Source: Kitasatospora arboriphila (GTDB lineage: Bacteria; Actinomycetota; Actinomycetes; Mycobacteriales; Mycobacteriaceae). Taken from it: a DNA stretch of 64,000 nucleotides. The stretch spans positions 1,357,548 to 1,421,547 of the forward strand of contig NZ_JNYV01000002.1 in NCBI RefSeq assembly GCF_000717275.1, written 5' to 3'. Position 1 is the first letter of the stretch. Each line of letters opens with the position of its first letter. The notes below the pieces were generated by a model. That model saw only the letters and a list, made by a program, of their open reading frames with translations. It was not told the origin of the DNA and did no database searches. Positions 19,569 through 29,085 of this stretch are shown piece after piece. A program made the position numbers and the translations under genes.

Positions 19569-22500
19569 CCGAGGACGTGGTCAATCGCTCCGCACCCGCC
19601 ATCGAGGATGTTCTGGCACTGAGTCCACTGCAGGAGGGCCTGTTCTCACTCGCCGAGATCGCGGGCGACGACCTCGACCTGTACACGATGCAATTCATCG
19701 TCGAGATCAGCGGCGATGTGAACATCGAGTTGTTGCGCAGAAGCGTCGAGGTGATCCTCGAGCGCCACCCGAACCTGCGGGTCTCCTTCTGGGACCGCGA
19801 CATCCCCAAACCCGTACAGATCGTTCCCACCTGGGTCGAACTGCCGTGGGCCGAGCGTTCCGCGACCCCGGACGAGTTCGATTCCATCGCCGGATCCGAG
19901 CGGCGACGCAAGTTCGATCTGTCCCAGGGCCCCGCGCTGCGTGTGGTGCTGGTGAACTTGCCCGACGACCGCCGGCGACTGCTGATCACCGCGCACCACA
20001 TCTTGATGGACGGATGGGCCGTCGCGATCTTCTTCCAGGAGATGTTGGCTGTGTACGAGGCGGGCGGCGATGGCCGGTCATTGCCTCTGCCGCGTCCATA
20101 CCGCGACTACATCGGCTGGCTGGCGGCCCAGGACGATGACTCCGCGCTGGCGAGTTGGGTCGACTACCTCGCGCCGTTACGTGGTCCGGTGATGCTGGCC
20201 GAAGGCCGCGGGGCTCAGCCGGATTCGGTCCCCCGGCGCACCAGAGTGCAGCTGAACCGGTCCGACACCACCAGGCTGACATCGTGGGCGCGGACCCAGG
20301 GTCTGACGGTGAACACCGTCGTCCAGTACGCCTGGGCAGTGGTGTTGGGACGGCTGACCGATCGGCGTGACGTGGTGTTCGGCACCACCATCTCGGGTCG
20401 GCCGGACTCCCTGCCAGGCGTCGAGGGCATGATCGGTCTGTTCATCAACACTGTTCCCTCTGTGGTCGTCTTCGAACCCGGCACATCGGTGGCAGAAAGT
20501 CTTGCGGCACTGCAGCGAGACTCTGCGCGGATGCGCGATCTCGGCTATCTCGGTCTGTCTGCGGTGCAGCGTGCCGCAGGGCACGGCAGTCTCTTCGACA
20601 CCCTGTTCGTCTTCGAGAACGCCCCGATCGGTGCGGTGACCGACCCTCTCAGCACCAGCGATGGGACGCGGTTTCTGCCCGTGGCGATGGAGAGCCTCGC
20701 GCACTACCCACTCACCATCGCGGCATACCTGCAGAACGGTTCCCTGGTGGTGATGGCGGAGGCCATCGACGAGGCCGTTGCGCACCTGCCCGCCGCAGAC
20801 ATCGCCGAGCGGATCCTGCACGTGCTCAGGCAGATTCCCGATTCTGGATCCGCCGGTCCCGACATGCTCGACGTGCTGCTACCCACCGAGCACCCTGCCG
20901 TGGAACGCGGTGTCGCCGTCGATGGCGTGCCCGCAGGCACCATCGCTGCCGCGTTCCTCCGCCAGGCCGCGGTGGCCCCGGACGCGACCGCACTCACCAC
21001 CACGACCACCCAGTTCACCTATTCCGAATTGCGCGACCGCACACTACGTGTGGCCCAGGAACTCCGCCACCGTGGAGTCGGTCCGGAAGACGTGGTGGCG
21101 ATCGCGCTGGAGCGGTCGCCCGAGTCGGTGATCTCGATCCTCGGTGTACTGGCCGCCGGTGCTGCATACGTCCCCGTGGATGTCGCGCTGCCGGCGGCTC
21201 GGATCGGATCGATTCTGCGACAGTCGAACTCCGCGTTCATGATCACCACGTCGGACGTGCTGCCCGCGGAGCTCCTGGGCGGTGCCACCACCGTACTGCG
21301 GCTCGACGACCCGGCGGTGATCGATTCGATCGCACGCCGAGAACCCGTGCCGCCATCGGTGCCGGACGAGTCCCACCTCAGCGCCTATCTCATCTTCACC
21401 TCCGGTTCGACCGGTGAACCCAAAGGTGTGATCGGTACGAATGGCGCCGTGCTGAGCTACTTCGCCGACCACCGGGACCGGGTGTACGCGCCCGCGACGA
21501 AACGCCTCGGCCGGCCGTTGCGCATCGCTCACGCGTGGTCGCTCAGTTTCGACGCTTCGTGGCAACCACTGGTCGGTCTGCTCGACGGGCACAGCGTCCA
21601 TCTGTTCGACTCCGAGGAGATGCGTGATGCCGATGCCCTGGTCGAGGGGATCATCGCGCACGGAATCGACATGATCGACACGTCCCCGTCGATGTTCGGG
21701 CAACTCTCGGGTGCCGGCCTGATCCCGGCGAACAGCACACGCACACCGCTGTCGGTGCTGGCACTCGGCGGCGAGGCCATCAGTGCGGCACTGTGGAAAC
21801 AGTTGCAGGAGTTCGATGATCTCGACGTCTACAACTGCTATGGACCCACCGAGACCACTGTGGAAGCCGTGGTCGCAACGGTCAAGGAATCACCTACACC
21901 CACGGTTGGTCGGGCCGTGGATCGCATGACGGCGCACGTTCTCGATTCCGCGCTGCGGCCCGTCCCGCGTGGGGTCGCGGGGGAGCTGTATCTCGCCGGT
22001 GATCAGGTCACCCGCGGTTACGCAGCACAGCCAGGTATGACCGCCGGCCGGTTTGTTGCCGACCCCACCGGTGCCGGGAGCCGGATGTACCGAACCGGGG
22101 ACCTGGTCCGGCACCTGCCCGACGGCAAGCTGATCTTTCTCGGCCGGGCTGACAGTCAGGTGAAGATCCGGGGATATCGCATCGAGATCGGCGAGATCGA
22201 GAGTGCCTTGCGCGGCGTGCCGGATGTGAAAACGGCTGCGGTGGTGGTGCTTCGACGTGCGGCCGGGGCCACGCTGGTCGGGTTTGTTGTCGGAACGTCC
22301 GTTTCGGATCAACAGATTCGCGCGTTCCTCGCCGAACGCCTGCCCACCCATATGCTTCCCGCCCGAGTGCTGACGCTCGAGTCCCTGCCGATGACATCAA
22401 ACGGCAAGCTGGACAACGACATCCTGACGAACTTGGCGCAAGACGCACTGTCGGCTAGGACAGGAGCCGATGCCCTGCCGTCGACGGACACCGAGCGGGC

Positions 22501-24124
22501 GTTGTGCACGGCGTTCGCCGAATTGATCGGCGGGCCCCCACCAGGCGTCGACCAGGACTTCTTCGATCTCGGGTTGGACAGCATCGTGGCCATGTCGCTG
22601 GTGAACGCGCTCAGACGGTTCGGCGTGCACGTCAGTCCAAGAGCGGTTCTCGAGAACCCCTCGGTGCGCTCTCTTGCCGCGGCCATCGATGCCGGTGAGG
22701 TGGCCGTGGTCGACGACGACGGTGAGCACGACGGTCCCGGCGAGGTGGTTGCACTGCCGATCGTCCGATGGATGTACGAGTACGGCCGTTTCCGCCGGTT
22801 CACCCAGACAACCCTGATCGCATTGCCCGAGGGTGTGACGGACGGCGACGTGCAGTCGGTGCTGCAAGCGCTGCTCGACCGCCACGACATGCTGCGGTCG
22901 AAGCTGTACTCCGACCCGACCGGCCACCGGCTCGTGACGCGAGAGATCGGGTCGGTGAGCGGGGCGGACATCATCGAGACGGTTGTGGTCGGCGAAGACC
23001 CGGGCCGCGCAGTCGAGGACGCCGCCCGGATCGCAGCGGGACGGATCGATCCCGAAGCCGGCGCCATGATGGCCGCTGTTCGACTACAGAACCCGGTCGG
23101 TGGAGACGTGTTGCTCCTCGCCATCCACCATCTGGCGACCGATGCGGTGTCCTGGCAGATACTCTTCGGCGATCTCGCCGAGTGCGGACGCATGCTGAGC
23201 GAAGGATCGGTGCCCGTTCTGGGACGTGTGTCCACGTCCTATCGACGCTGGACGCACGTGCTCACCGAGCGGAGCGGATCCGAGGAGGTTCTTGCGCAGC
23301 AGGATTATTGGATCGGTCAACTCGCGGGGCCGGACCCGGAGATCGGGGAGCGGCCGCCCGATCCGGTCGTCGACGACTGGTCGTCGCTGCAGACCACCGA
23401 CGCACACACCACCGCCGAGATCACCGGCCGTGTGCTGGCGAAACTGGCAGGCAAGGACGCCGGGATGCGCGAGTTCCTGCTGACTGCCCTCACCATTGCC
23501 GTGACGACATGGCGAACCGTCAACGGGCAGGACAACACCGGCGGTGCTCTGATCGCCCTCGAGGGACACGGTCGCGAAGACGGCGTGGTGGCAGGCGAAG
23601 TGGACACCTCCGAGACCGTGGGATGGTTCACCAGCGTCTTCCCCGTCCGGCTCGGTGTAGGCAAGCCTGTCGACCTCGAAGCGGTCGCGGGCTCGCCGGA
23701 CGTTGCTGTCGCTCTTCTGGATTCGGTCACCTCGCATGTCAACGCCATCCCGCGTCGCGGGATCGACTACGGCTTGCTGCGCCACATCGAGCGGGTTTCG
23801 GGACTCGTGGATCTCGCCGACCCGCAGATCGAGTTCAACTACCTCGGCCGGTTCGATCTGAGTTCGGCCGGAGCGACGGACAAGCCCCGACCATGGTCGG
23901 CCATCACCGACCTCGAACTCAACGGTCATCTGCCCACCGCTCCAGAACCCGAGCTGCCGCTCCGGTACGCACTGGACGTGGTCGCAGTGGTCCGGGGCAC
24001 GGCCGAGGGGCCGCAGTTGGTCACCAGCCTGCGCTGGAGTGAGTCGCTGATGAACGCCAGGCAAGCCGACGATCTCGCCGGTATCTGGCAGGAGTCCGTG
24101 GCCGCGCTCGCCCGCGCCCTCTGA
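19565..24124 (+). CDS. mbtF: NRPS: C-A-PCP-epimerisation-like domain
   Basis: 1519 residues from the ATG at 19565, overlapping the mbtE stop; an upstream in-frame GTG at 19550 is less likely. Condensation domain with canonical HHILMDG near 144; adenylation domain with [10 protein letters not shown] near 613 and [13 protein letters not shown] with [10 protein letters not shown] near 998; and a C-terminal domain with [10 protein letters not shown] near 1186 and FNYLGRFD near 1423, both typical of epimerisation domains. The same ending occurs in mycobactin MbtF. A by-eye reading of the pocket residues gives acidic residues at two positions (D and E), compatible with a basic amino acid such as N6-hydroxylysine, expected here as the last, cyclised residue. 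No thioesterase follows. Confidence 0.9.
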   Translation: MTEDVVNRSAPAIEDVLALSPLQEGLFSLAEIAGDDLDLYTMQFIVEISGDVNIELLRRSVEVILERHPNLRVSFWDRDIPKPVQIVPTWVELPWAERSATPDEFDSIAGSERRRKFDLSQGPALRVVLVNLPDDRRRLLITAHHILMDGWAVAIFFQEMLAVYEAGGDGRSLPLPRPYRDYIGWLAAQDDDSALASWVDYLAPLRGPVMLAEGRGAQPDSVPRRTRVQLNRSDTTRLTSWARTQGLTVNTVVQYAWAVVLGRLTDRRDVVFGTTISGRPDSLPGVEGMIGLFINTVPSVVVFEPGTSVAESLAALQRDSARMRDLGYLGLSAVQRAAGHGSLFDTLFVFENAPIGAVTDPLSTSDGTRFLPVAMESLAHYPLTIAAYLQNGSLVVMAEAIDEAVAHLPAADIAERILHVLRQIPDSGSAGPDMLDVLLPTEHPAVERGVAVDGVPAGTIAAAFLRQAAVAPDATALTTTTTQFTYSELRDRTLRVAQELRHRGVGPEDVVAIALERSPESVISILGVLAAGAAYVPVDVALPAARIGSILRQSNSAFMITTSDVLPAELLGGATTVLRLDDPAVIDSIARREPVPPSVPDESHLSAYLIFTSGSTGEPKGVIGTNGAVLSYFADHRDRVYAPATKRLGRPLRIAHAWSLSFDASWQPLVGLLDGHSVHLFDSEEMRDADALVEGIIAHGIDMIDTSPSMFGQLSGAGLIPANSTRTPLSVLALGGEAISAALWKQLQEFDDLDVYNCYGPTETTVEAVVATVKESPTPTVGRAVDRMTAHVLDSALRPVPRGVAGELYLAGDQVTRGYAAQPGMTAGRFVADPTGAGSRMYRTGDLVRHLPDGKLIFLGRADSQVKIRGYRIEIGEIESALRGVPDVKTAAVVVLRRAAGATLVGFVVGTSVSDQQIRAFLAERLPTHMLPARVLTLESLPMTSNGKLDNDILTNLAQDALSARTGADALPSTDTERALCTAFAELIGGPPPGVDQDFFDLGLDSIVAMSLVNALRRFGVHVSPRAVLENPSVRSLAAAIDAGEVAVVDDDGEHDGPGEVVALPIVRWMYEYGRFRRFTQTTLIALPEGVTDGDVQSVLQALLDRHDMLRSKLYSDPTGHRLVTREIGSVSGADIIETVVVGEDPGRAVEDAARIAAGRIDPEAGAMMAAVRLQNPVGGDVLLLAIHHLATDAVSWQILFGDLAECGRMLSEGSVPVLGRVSTSYRRWTHVLTERSGSEEVLAQQDYWIGQLAGPDPEIGERPPDPVVDDWSSLQTTDAHTTAEITGRVLAKLAGKDAGMREFLLTALTIAVTTWRTVNGQDNTGGALIALEGHGREDGVVAGEVDTSETVGWFTSVFPVRLGVGKPVDLEAVAGSPDVAVALLDSVTSHVNAIPRRGIDYGLLRHIERVSGLVDLADPQIEFNYLGRFDLSSAGATDKPRPWSAITDLELNGHLPTAPEPELPLRYALDVVAVVRGTAEGPQLVTSLRWSESLMNARQADDLAGIWQESVAALARAL

Positions 24125-24157
24125 CGTCGGTCCTTGTCCGCGACCGGGCTGTTCGAG

Positions 24158-25519
24158 TCACCGACGCGGGGAGCCGAGTACCAGACTGCCCATGGCACAT
24201 TCGGTCATCTCATCGACCCCGGCCAGTTCGGCGAATGCGGCAGTGTCGCAGTAGCCCTGCGCCACCGAGCCCAGGCCCATGTCGGTGGCCACCAGCGACA
24301 TCGTCTGGGTCAGCACTCCGACATGCTTGAGCATGACCGCGTAAGGGATCTGCTCGTAGGTCCACATCACCCGGCCTACGCGTGCGGCAAACACGAACAG
24401 GATCTGCGGCAGCTGTCCGTCGGCGAGCGTCAGCGACGACGGGGTGAGCAGCCGGCTGATCGCCGGATGGTCGATGGCGGCCACCGGACGCAGCGCGTGA
24501 TCGAATGCGTCGTAGTGGTACATCCCGGGAGCGAGTCCTTGCACCTGTCGCACAACGGGATACACCTCCATCTCGTACAGACCCCCGCCCGACGGGAACG
24601 GCCGGGACGGGAACTCCTCGTCCCCGATCACCCGGAGCGTCCGGTTCCGTGCCGTGCGAAAGAGGAACTCTCCGAGCTGGTCGACGGTGGGCGGGGACTG
24701 AGCCGCGAAGTCGCGGCACGACGTGCGGTCCTCGATCGCGGCGGTGAGTGAGTCCCCGGTGACGCGCAGGCTGTCCAGGTCGGGAGCGGGCAGGGCGGTC
24801 GGGTCTGTCGCATAGGCGGTCTTGCGGGCGGGAAGTGGAGGGAACGTGCCGGCCGCCCATTTGGTCGGCCCGAAGCGTCCCCAGTCGCGGGTGCGCACAC
24901 CGAACGTGCTCCGGCGATGGAACCACAGTTCATGTGGACCCCAACTGCGGGAGGCGAAGTCGTCGTTTTCGGTCCGGGGTTCGGCGACGAAGCCTGCCCA
25001 GCCCAGGTCGCCGGCCAACCTGGACAGGACATCGGGAGCGAGCTCACCGGTGGCAGACAGACCGCCGATGGCCGCGAGCACCCGCCCGTCGTGTATCTCG
25101 ATGTCGCACCACGACATCGGATGTTCGGCCACACAACGGCCGTCGATCCGATGGACCACGGCGAACTTCGACAGGGTGATCGGGGTGGTGGCCCCAGCGG
25201 TGTCTCGCGGTGGCGGTGGCGCAAACGGCAGCAGCGAGTAGAGATTCATCCCGGCCGAACGAACGGTGACCGTCAGCAGCCCGGCCGCGACGAGTTGGTC
25301 GAGCAGAGGACCGACACGGGTGTCGGCCGGGTCGAGGTGGGTGGGTTCTCGGCCCAGCGCTTTGAGCAGTCGGATCTGTTCGGGTGACAGCCCGGTGAGG
25401 CGCTGTTTGTCGGGCAACAACACCGCCACGCCGCCGGGTGCGGTCATGCAGGACGCCCCCGGCCGGAAGGCGTACACGAACTGAAGGTCACCCACCGAGG
25501 GTGGGCTCGCCCCGGTCAC
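24158..25519 (-). CDS. SagB/McbC-type flavin oxidase (putative azoline dehydrogenase)
   Basis: 453 residues from the GTG at 25519, which overlaps the stop of the upstream binding-protein gene (GTGA). The C-terminal half is a nitroreductase-fold SagB-type dehydrogenase: RTSCRDFA, PSRPFPSGGGLYEMEVYPV, GMYHYDAFDHAL, and a final YAVMLKHVGVLTQTMSLVATD, DMGLGSVAQGYCD. The N-terminal half (PDKQRLTGLSPEQIRLLKAL) resembles the helical N-terminus of SagB-like enzymes. This family uses FMN to oxidise thiazolines or oxazolines to aromatic azoles. In this context the natural substrate would be the aryl-oxazoline or aryl-thiazoline of the siderophore, as in nocobactin-type compounds with an oxazole. That role is an inference from family plus location. 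It is convergent with mbtF, 33 bases apart. Confidence 0.85.
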   Translation of the reverse strand: MTGASPPSVGDLQFVYAFRPGASCMTAPGGVAVLLPDKQRLTGLSPEQIRLLKALGREPTHLDPADTRVGPLLDQLVAAGLLTVTVRSAGMNLYSLLPFAPPPPRDTAGATTPITLSKFAVVHRIDGRCVAEHPMSWCDIEIHDGRVLAAIGGLSATGELAPDVLSRLAGDLGWAGFVAEPRTENDDFASRSWGPHELWFHRRSTFGVRTRDWGRFGPTKWAAGTFPPLPARKTAYATDPTALPAPDLDSLRVTGDSLTAAIEDRTSCRDFAAQSPPTVDQLGEFLFRTARNRTLRVIGDEEFPSRPFPSGGGLYEMEVYPVVRQVQGLAPGMYHYDAFDHALRPVAAIDHPAISRLLTPSSLTLADGQLPQILFVFAARVGRVMWTYEQIPYAVMLKHVGVLTQTMSLVATDMGLGSVAQGYCDTAAFAELAGVDEMTECAMGSLVLGSPRR

Positions 25520-26523
25520 TTGGCAGCGGCGTCGAATGCGGGCGTGATCTTGTCGAGGACGTACGGAAGCGACAGCGGCGACGGTTGATTGATGCCGCTG
25601 ATCTCGGCGACACTGAGCCACGACACAGCTTTGTCCTTGACCGAGGTCAGGTTCTTGTATCCCGGCAGACTTTCCAGGGCGCCCCGCATCTGCGGTGAAT
25701 TGGCCGTCACCACCAGCAGATCCGAGTTCATCAGCGGCACGTTCTCGGTGGAGATCGGGAAACGCGGTTCGCCGTTCTTCTTGAACGTGTCGAGCAGGCT
25801 GGGGGCCATTGCCATGCCGAGGGACGAGAACAGGGTGGCCGCACCGTCATTGGGGTCACCGAAGACCTGGATCTGATCATTGGTGAACATGTACGCCAGC
25901 GAGAAGGTCTTGCCGTTCAGCCCGGGATGGTCCTGCTTGATCTGGTCGACCTTGGTGTGGACGCCATCGATGATCTCCTTGGCCTTGTCGGGCTGGCGCA
26001 GCACGGTGCCCATGAAGGTCACCATGTCCTCCCACGGATCGACCTGCTGGCCGGTGATCGACGGGATGGTGGGGGCGAGCTTGTTCAGCTTCTCGTAGGT
26101 CTCCTGCTGTTCGCCGAAGTTCGTTGACAGGATGAGCTGTGGATCGACGGACGCGACCTGACTGGCGACGTCGCGAGCAGGGTCCACCGACTGCGACGAG
26201 GCAAGGCGTTCGCCCACCCACGGCGTGGGTTCCTTGGTGAGCAATTCGACGTTGTCGAGGTAGGCCACCGGCGTCACACCGAACGCGAGGGCAACATCGG
26301 TCCACTGGGTACCGAGGGTGACGATCCGTTCCGGCGTGCCGTCGATGGTGACCTGACCCATCGAGGTGTTCACCTGGATGGGACCGCCCGCCGAGTCGTC
26401 CTTCTCCTCGGGTGAACTGCAGGCGGAGATCAGCAGGATCACGACGGCGAACACTGCGGTGAGGGCCGGGGCCCCGAGACGGTTGAAGCGGGTGGACATC
26501 TGCACTCTTTCGCTGACGGTCAT
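25516..26523 (-). CDS. Siderophore ABC transporter substrate-binding lipoprotein
   Basis: 335 residues with a lipoprotein signal: hydrophobic stretch ALTAVFAVVILLISAC and lipobox LISAC with cysteine 35. The mature part is a FecB/BtuF-type periplasmic-binding fold (GTPERIVTLGTQWTDVALAFG, DPQLILSTN, LPYVLDKITPAF). It should bind the ferric siderophore at the outer face of the membrane. The ATG at 26523 overlaps the SIP stop; a second ATG eight codons later would also leave a full signal peptide. No permease or ATPase gene accompanies it in this window. Confidence 0.88.
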   Translation of the reverse strand: MTVSERVQMSTRFNRLGAPALTAVFAVVILLISACSSPEEKDDSAGGPIQVNTSMGQVTIDGTPERIVTLGTQWTDVALAFGVTPVAYLDNVELLTKEPTPWVGERLASSQSVDPARDVASQVASVDPQLILSTNFGEQQETYEKLNKLAPTIPSITGQQVDPWEDMVTFMGTVLRQPDKAKEIIDGVHTKVDQIKQDHPGLNGKTFSLAYMFTNDQIQVFGDPNDGAATLFSSLGMAMAPSLLDTFKKNGEPRFPISTENVPLMNSDLLVVTANSPQMRGALESLPGYKNLTSVKDKAVSWLSVAEISGINQPSPLSLPYVLDKITPAFDAAAK

Positions 26524-27221
26524 TTCCAGTAGGCCTGCGACTTGATCGCGGACTTGGGGATCTTGTGTATCGACTTGAGCGACTTGACGATGTCGCGCGT
26601 GGTGTGGAACTCACAGGCAACCCATGCGTATGCCCCTGGACCGCAACTCAACTCGCTCGCGGCCCTGCGCAGAGCCTGCCCCTTGTCTCCCCGATCGAGC
26701 CACTGCACAGTTGTGCGGGGAGTGGAGCGCAGCGGTAGATCGCGATCCGAGTCGTGCTGGCACTCGAGCCAGACGCGCACCGGCACGTCGCCGACGACGT
26801 CGAGCAGCGAGTTGATCGCAGGCAGGGAGGCGGGGTCGCCGAACAGGAGGTACTCGGCTGGGGGCGGTGTGGGGATCTCGAACTTCGAACCCATGACCGA
26901 CGCGTCGATCTCGTCGCCGGCCACCGCGGACGTCGCCCAGTCCGACGCCGGACCGGGGTGGAGCGCGAACTCGATGTCGAAGCGGTCGGCCGCCGGGTCG
27001 GGGTCGACGAGGGTGTATCCCCGTTGCTGCACCTTGTCACCGTTCGGGATCCACAGTCGGATCCACTGGGTCGGGTGACTCGGGTGGTGTTCGAGCAACC
27101 CCCCGGCTGCGAATGCGAGACGGATGTAACGGTCGGTGATCTGCTGCTTGCCTGTCACCGTGAGTCGGTAGTCGTTCGCCCCGAACGCCTTGAGGGCCAA
27201 ACCTGACAGTCCTCTGGTCAT
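26520..27221 (-). CDS. Siderophore-interacting protein (ferric-siderophore reductase, ViuB/SIP family)
   Basis: 233 residues of the SIP family of FAD-containing ferric-siderophore reductases, which release iron in the cytoplasm. Seen: the N-terminal FAD-binding barrel with RLTVTGKQQITDRYIRLAF and RGYTLVDPDP, the segment DWATSAVAGDEID, and a C-terminal domain with EYLLFGDPASLPAINSLL and AYAWVACEFHTTRDIVKSL. First gene of an operon with the binding lipoprotein and the SagB-like oxidase. Its ATG lies only 5 bases from an iron-box palindrome and no clear Shine-Dalgarno is seen, so a leaderless or nearly leaderless mRNA is possible. Confidence 0.9.
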   Translation of the reverse strand: MTRGLSGLALKAFGANDYRLTVTGKQQITDRYIRLAFAAGGLLEHHPSHPTQWIRLWIPNGDKVQQRGYTLVDPDPAADRFDIEFALHPGPASDWATSAVAGDEIDASVMGSKFEIPTPPPAEYLLFGDPASLPAINSLLDVVGDVPVRVWLECQHDSDRDLPLRSTPRTTVQWLDRGDKGQALRRAASELSCGPGAYAWVACEFHTTRDIVKSLKSIHKIPKSAIKSQAYWK

Positions 27222-27225
27222 GGGG

Positions 27226-27244
27226 TGAGCTTAGCCTAAGCTCC
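27226..27244. promoter_or_regulatory. Iron-box palindrome before the SIP operon
   Basis: GAGCTTAGCCTAAGCTC (27227-27243) is a perfect palindrome with 8-base arms around one central base, and the 19-base window matches the iron-box consensus at 14 positions by eye. It is 5 bases upstream of the SIP start and 34 bases upstream of the small plus-strand membrane peptide gene, so it may govern both. Confidence 0.75.
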
Positions 27245-27277
27245 CTCGGAAACGGGTTGCCATGTTGTAATGGGCAA

Positions 27278-27442
27278 ATGCAGCCGCAAGACGACGATCC
27301 GACGCAGGAGATCCGGGCGGTCGAACCGGAATCAGGCGTCAACACGGCGACCGTTCTCGTGGCTGTCGGGGTCTCGGCCGTGGTCGCCGCCCTGATCGTG
27401 ACCAGCGGGCTCGTCTTGATCCTCATCCTCCACACCCGGTGA
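27278..27442 (+). CDS. Small single-helix membrane protein (54 aa)
   Basis: 54 residues from ATG 27278 (an upstream in-frame TTG at 27257 is less likely). An acidic N-terminus (QPQDDDPTQEIRAVEPE) precedes one long hydrophobic helix, ATVLVAVGVSAVVAALIV and on to LILILHTR at the end. The helix is strikingly like that of the MTB12-like protein at 12882 (about 19 identities over 32 residues by eye). It diverges from the SIP operon across a strong iron-box palindrome. Function unknown; the shared helix and location suggest an iron-regulated membrane partner. Confidence 0.6.
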   Translation: MQPQDDDPTQEIRAVEPESGVNTATVLVAVGVSAVVAALIVTSGLVLILILHTR

Positions 27443-27623
27443 GTCACCGTCGGCTGCACACGCTGTGTCGCCCCGGTGACGAGTTCGTGTGAGAGGTGGT
27501 CGGATGCCGTCGACGACCGTCATGATGGTCACTGCGTCCATGGCGTCTTCCGATGGCGCCGAAGAGCTCAGTGAACGATGATCTCTCGAGGGCGCCGAGT
27601 ACCGAACTGACAGGATCGAAGTC

Positions 27624-28061
27624 ATGACTGGCCAGACCACCACCGCATCGTCGCTGTACCGCGACTTGACCAGGATCACCCGGGCACTGCGTCAGCGGAC
27701 CGGCCAGCATTCGCAGCCGCTCAGTGCCTTGTCGGCGATGTGGGTCCTGATGGCCGCCGAGGCGCCGATCCGGCTCTCCGAGCTGGCCGAACGTGAAAAC
27801 GTCACGGTGCCAACGATGTCGCGGATCGTGACCGCTCTCGAACGGGATGGTCTGGTGGCCAGGACCGCCGACCCTGCCGACGGCCGGGCGAGTCTGCTCG
27901 CCCTCAGTGACGCCGGCAACGAACTGGTGAACGGCAGCCGATCGCGTCGTATCCAGGCTTTGGAGAAGGCACTCGACGGACTCGATTCCGCCGAGCGCGA
28001 AGTGTTGGGCCGCACCCTGCGCGTGGTCGCCGACGAGTTGGTGGAAGACCGCGACCAGTGA
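27624..28061 (+). CDS. MarR-family transcriptional regulator
   Basis: 145 residues with the MarR winged-helix fold: LSALSAMWVLMAA, the recognition helix region RLSELAERENVTVPTMSRIVTALERDGLVAR (about 49-79) and the wing TADPADGRASLLALS. Such dimers usually repress neighbouring genes and respond to small aromatic ligands such as salicylate. It lies next to the siderophore island but has its own orientation and start; no target is evident. It is convergent with xthA, 10 bases away. Confidence 0.9.
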   Translation: MTGQTTTASSLYRDLTRITRALRQRTGQHSQPLSALSAMWVLMAAEAPIRLSELAERENVTVPTMSRIVTALERDGLVARTADPADGRASLLALSDAGNELVNGSRSRRIQALEKALDGLDSAEREVLGRTLRVVADELVEDRDQ

Positions 28062-28071
28062 CCCGCCCCTC

Positions 28072-28872
28072 CTAGCTGAGTTCGACGATCACGGGCGCGT
28101 GATCGCTGGCGCCCTTGCCCTTTCGTTCCTGGCGGTCGATCTCGGCACCGGTAACCCGCGCGGACAGCGCCGGTGAACAGAGTGCGAAGTCGATGCGCAT
28201 CCCCTCTTTGCGTGGGAACCGCAACCGCGTGTAGTCCCAGTACGTGTACACCCCTGGGCCAGGTGTGTGGGGGCGCACCACATCGGAGAACCCGGCATCG
28301 ACCACCGCCCGGAACGCCTTGCGCTCGGGCTCGGATGTGTGTGTCTTGTCGGCGAAGAGTGCGGGGTCCCAGACATCGTCGTCGGTGGGGGCGATGTTCC
28401 AGTCCCCGGTCAGCGCGATCTGCGCCGTCGGGTCGTCGGCGAGCCATCCCGCCGCGGTATCACGCAGCGCAGCAAGCCATTCCAGCTTGTATGTGTAGTG
28501 GGGGTCGTCGAGGCTGCGGCCATTGGGCACGTAGAGACTCCACACCTGCACCCCACCACACGTGGCACCGATGGCCCGGGCCTCGACCGCGGGATCAACG
28601 TCGGCGTCCTTGCTGAACCCCGGTTGGTTGTCGAATGCGGTGCGGACGTCGGTCAGCCCGACCCGCGACGCGATGGCCACGCCGTTCCACTGGTTGTATC
28701 CGATCGTGGCGAGGTCATATCCTGCCGCCGCGAACCCCATGGCGGGGAACTGGTCGTCGTTGCACTTGGTCTCCTGCATGGCCAGCACATCGATGTCGGC
28801 CCGTTCGAGCCAATCGACGACCCGTTCACTCCGGGCCCGGATGGAGTTGACGTTCCAGGTGGCGATACGCAT
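28072..28872 (-). CDS. xthA: Exodeoxyribonuclease III (AP endonuclease)
   Basis: 266 residues from ATG 28872 (MRIATWNVNSIRARSERV). The exonuclease III/endonuclease-exonuclease-phosphatase fold is clear: MQETKCNDDQFP (metal-binding glutamate), GDWNIAPTDDDVWDP (active-site Asp-Asn), and KGASDHAPVIVEL at the end (catalytic Asp-His pair). It acts in base-excision repair at abasic sites. From memory, M. tuberculosis xthA (Rv0427c) also lies near the GNAT-def-sodC block found further on in this window. Confidence 0.92.
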   Translation of the reverse strand: MRIATWNVNSIRARSERVVDWLERADIDVLAMQETKCNDDQFPAMGFAAAGYDLATIGYNQWNGVAIASRVGLTDVRTAFDNQPGFSKDADVDPAVEARAIGATCGGVQVWSLYVPNGRSLDDPHYTYKLEWLAALRDTAAGWLADDPTAQIALTGDWNIAPTDDDVWDPALFADKTHTSEPERKAFRAVVDAGFSDVVRPHTPGPGVYTYWDYTRLRFPRKEGMRIDFALCSPALSARVTGAEIDRQERKGKGASDHAPVIVELS

Positions 28873-28949
28873 GCCTCCGAGTTTTTCATACCGGAGGGGT
28901 ACGCTGAGGACATCGGGACCTATCAGGTTCTCAATCAAGGGATCGCCAC

Positions 28950-29084
28950 ATGGCAGACAAATCGCCCCGTCAAGGTATGTCCAAGAAGTCCGGCAAGTCC
29001 CTCAAAGAAAAGCGTGCCATCAAGAAGGGCAAGACCGAGTCCGCCCCGGGCGAGACCATCTTCAGCGGCAACAAAAAGCGCTGA
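28950..29084 (+). CDS. Small basic protein (44 aa)
   Basis: A 44-residue ORF beginning MADKSPRQGMSKKSGKSLKE and ending ETIFSGNKKR, with about a third lysine or arginine. The start has a purine-rich stretch (CAAGGGATCG) upstream as a plausible ribosome site. It diverges from xthA, and the next gene begins one base after its stop. Very similar short lysine-rich proteins are, to my knowledge, common in Actinobacteria and annotated as hypothetical. A nucleic-acid- or ribosome-associated role is possible from composition only. Confidence 0.7.
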   Translation: MADKSPRQGMSKKSGKSLKEKRAIKKGKTESAPGETIFSGNKKR

Positions 29085-29085
29085 C

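Noticed and set aside
1..27442. MbtH-like protein gene in the siderophore cluster
   Set aside because: No frame with the conserved NPFDD...W pattern of MbtH proteins was found; it may lie beyond the mbtA edge.
27442..27624. Minus-strand frame 27332-27679 as a gene before MarR
   Set aside because: It overlaps the small membrane peptide gene and the MarR start and shows no family pattern; the stretch looks like an ordinary spacer.
28267..29085. N-terminal extension of the AlaDH-like reading frame to 666 residues
   Set aside because: It lies antisense to xthA, has no family character, and would read across the small basic protein; the homologous part begins near 29086.
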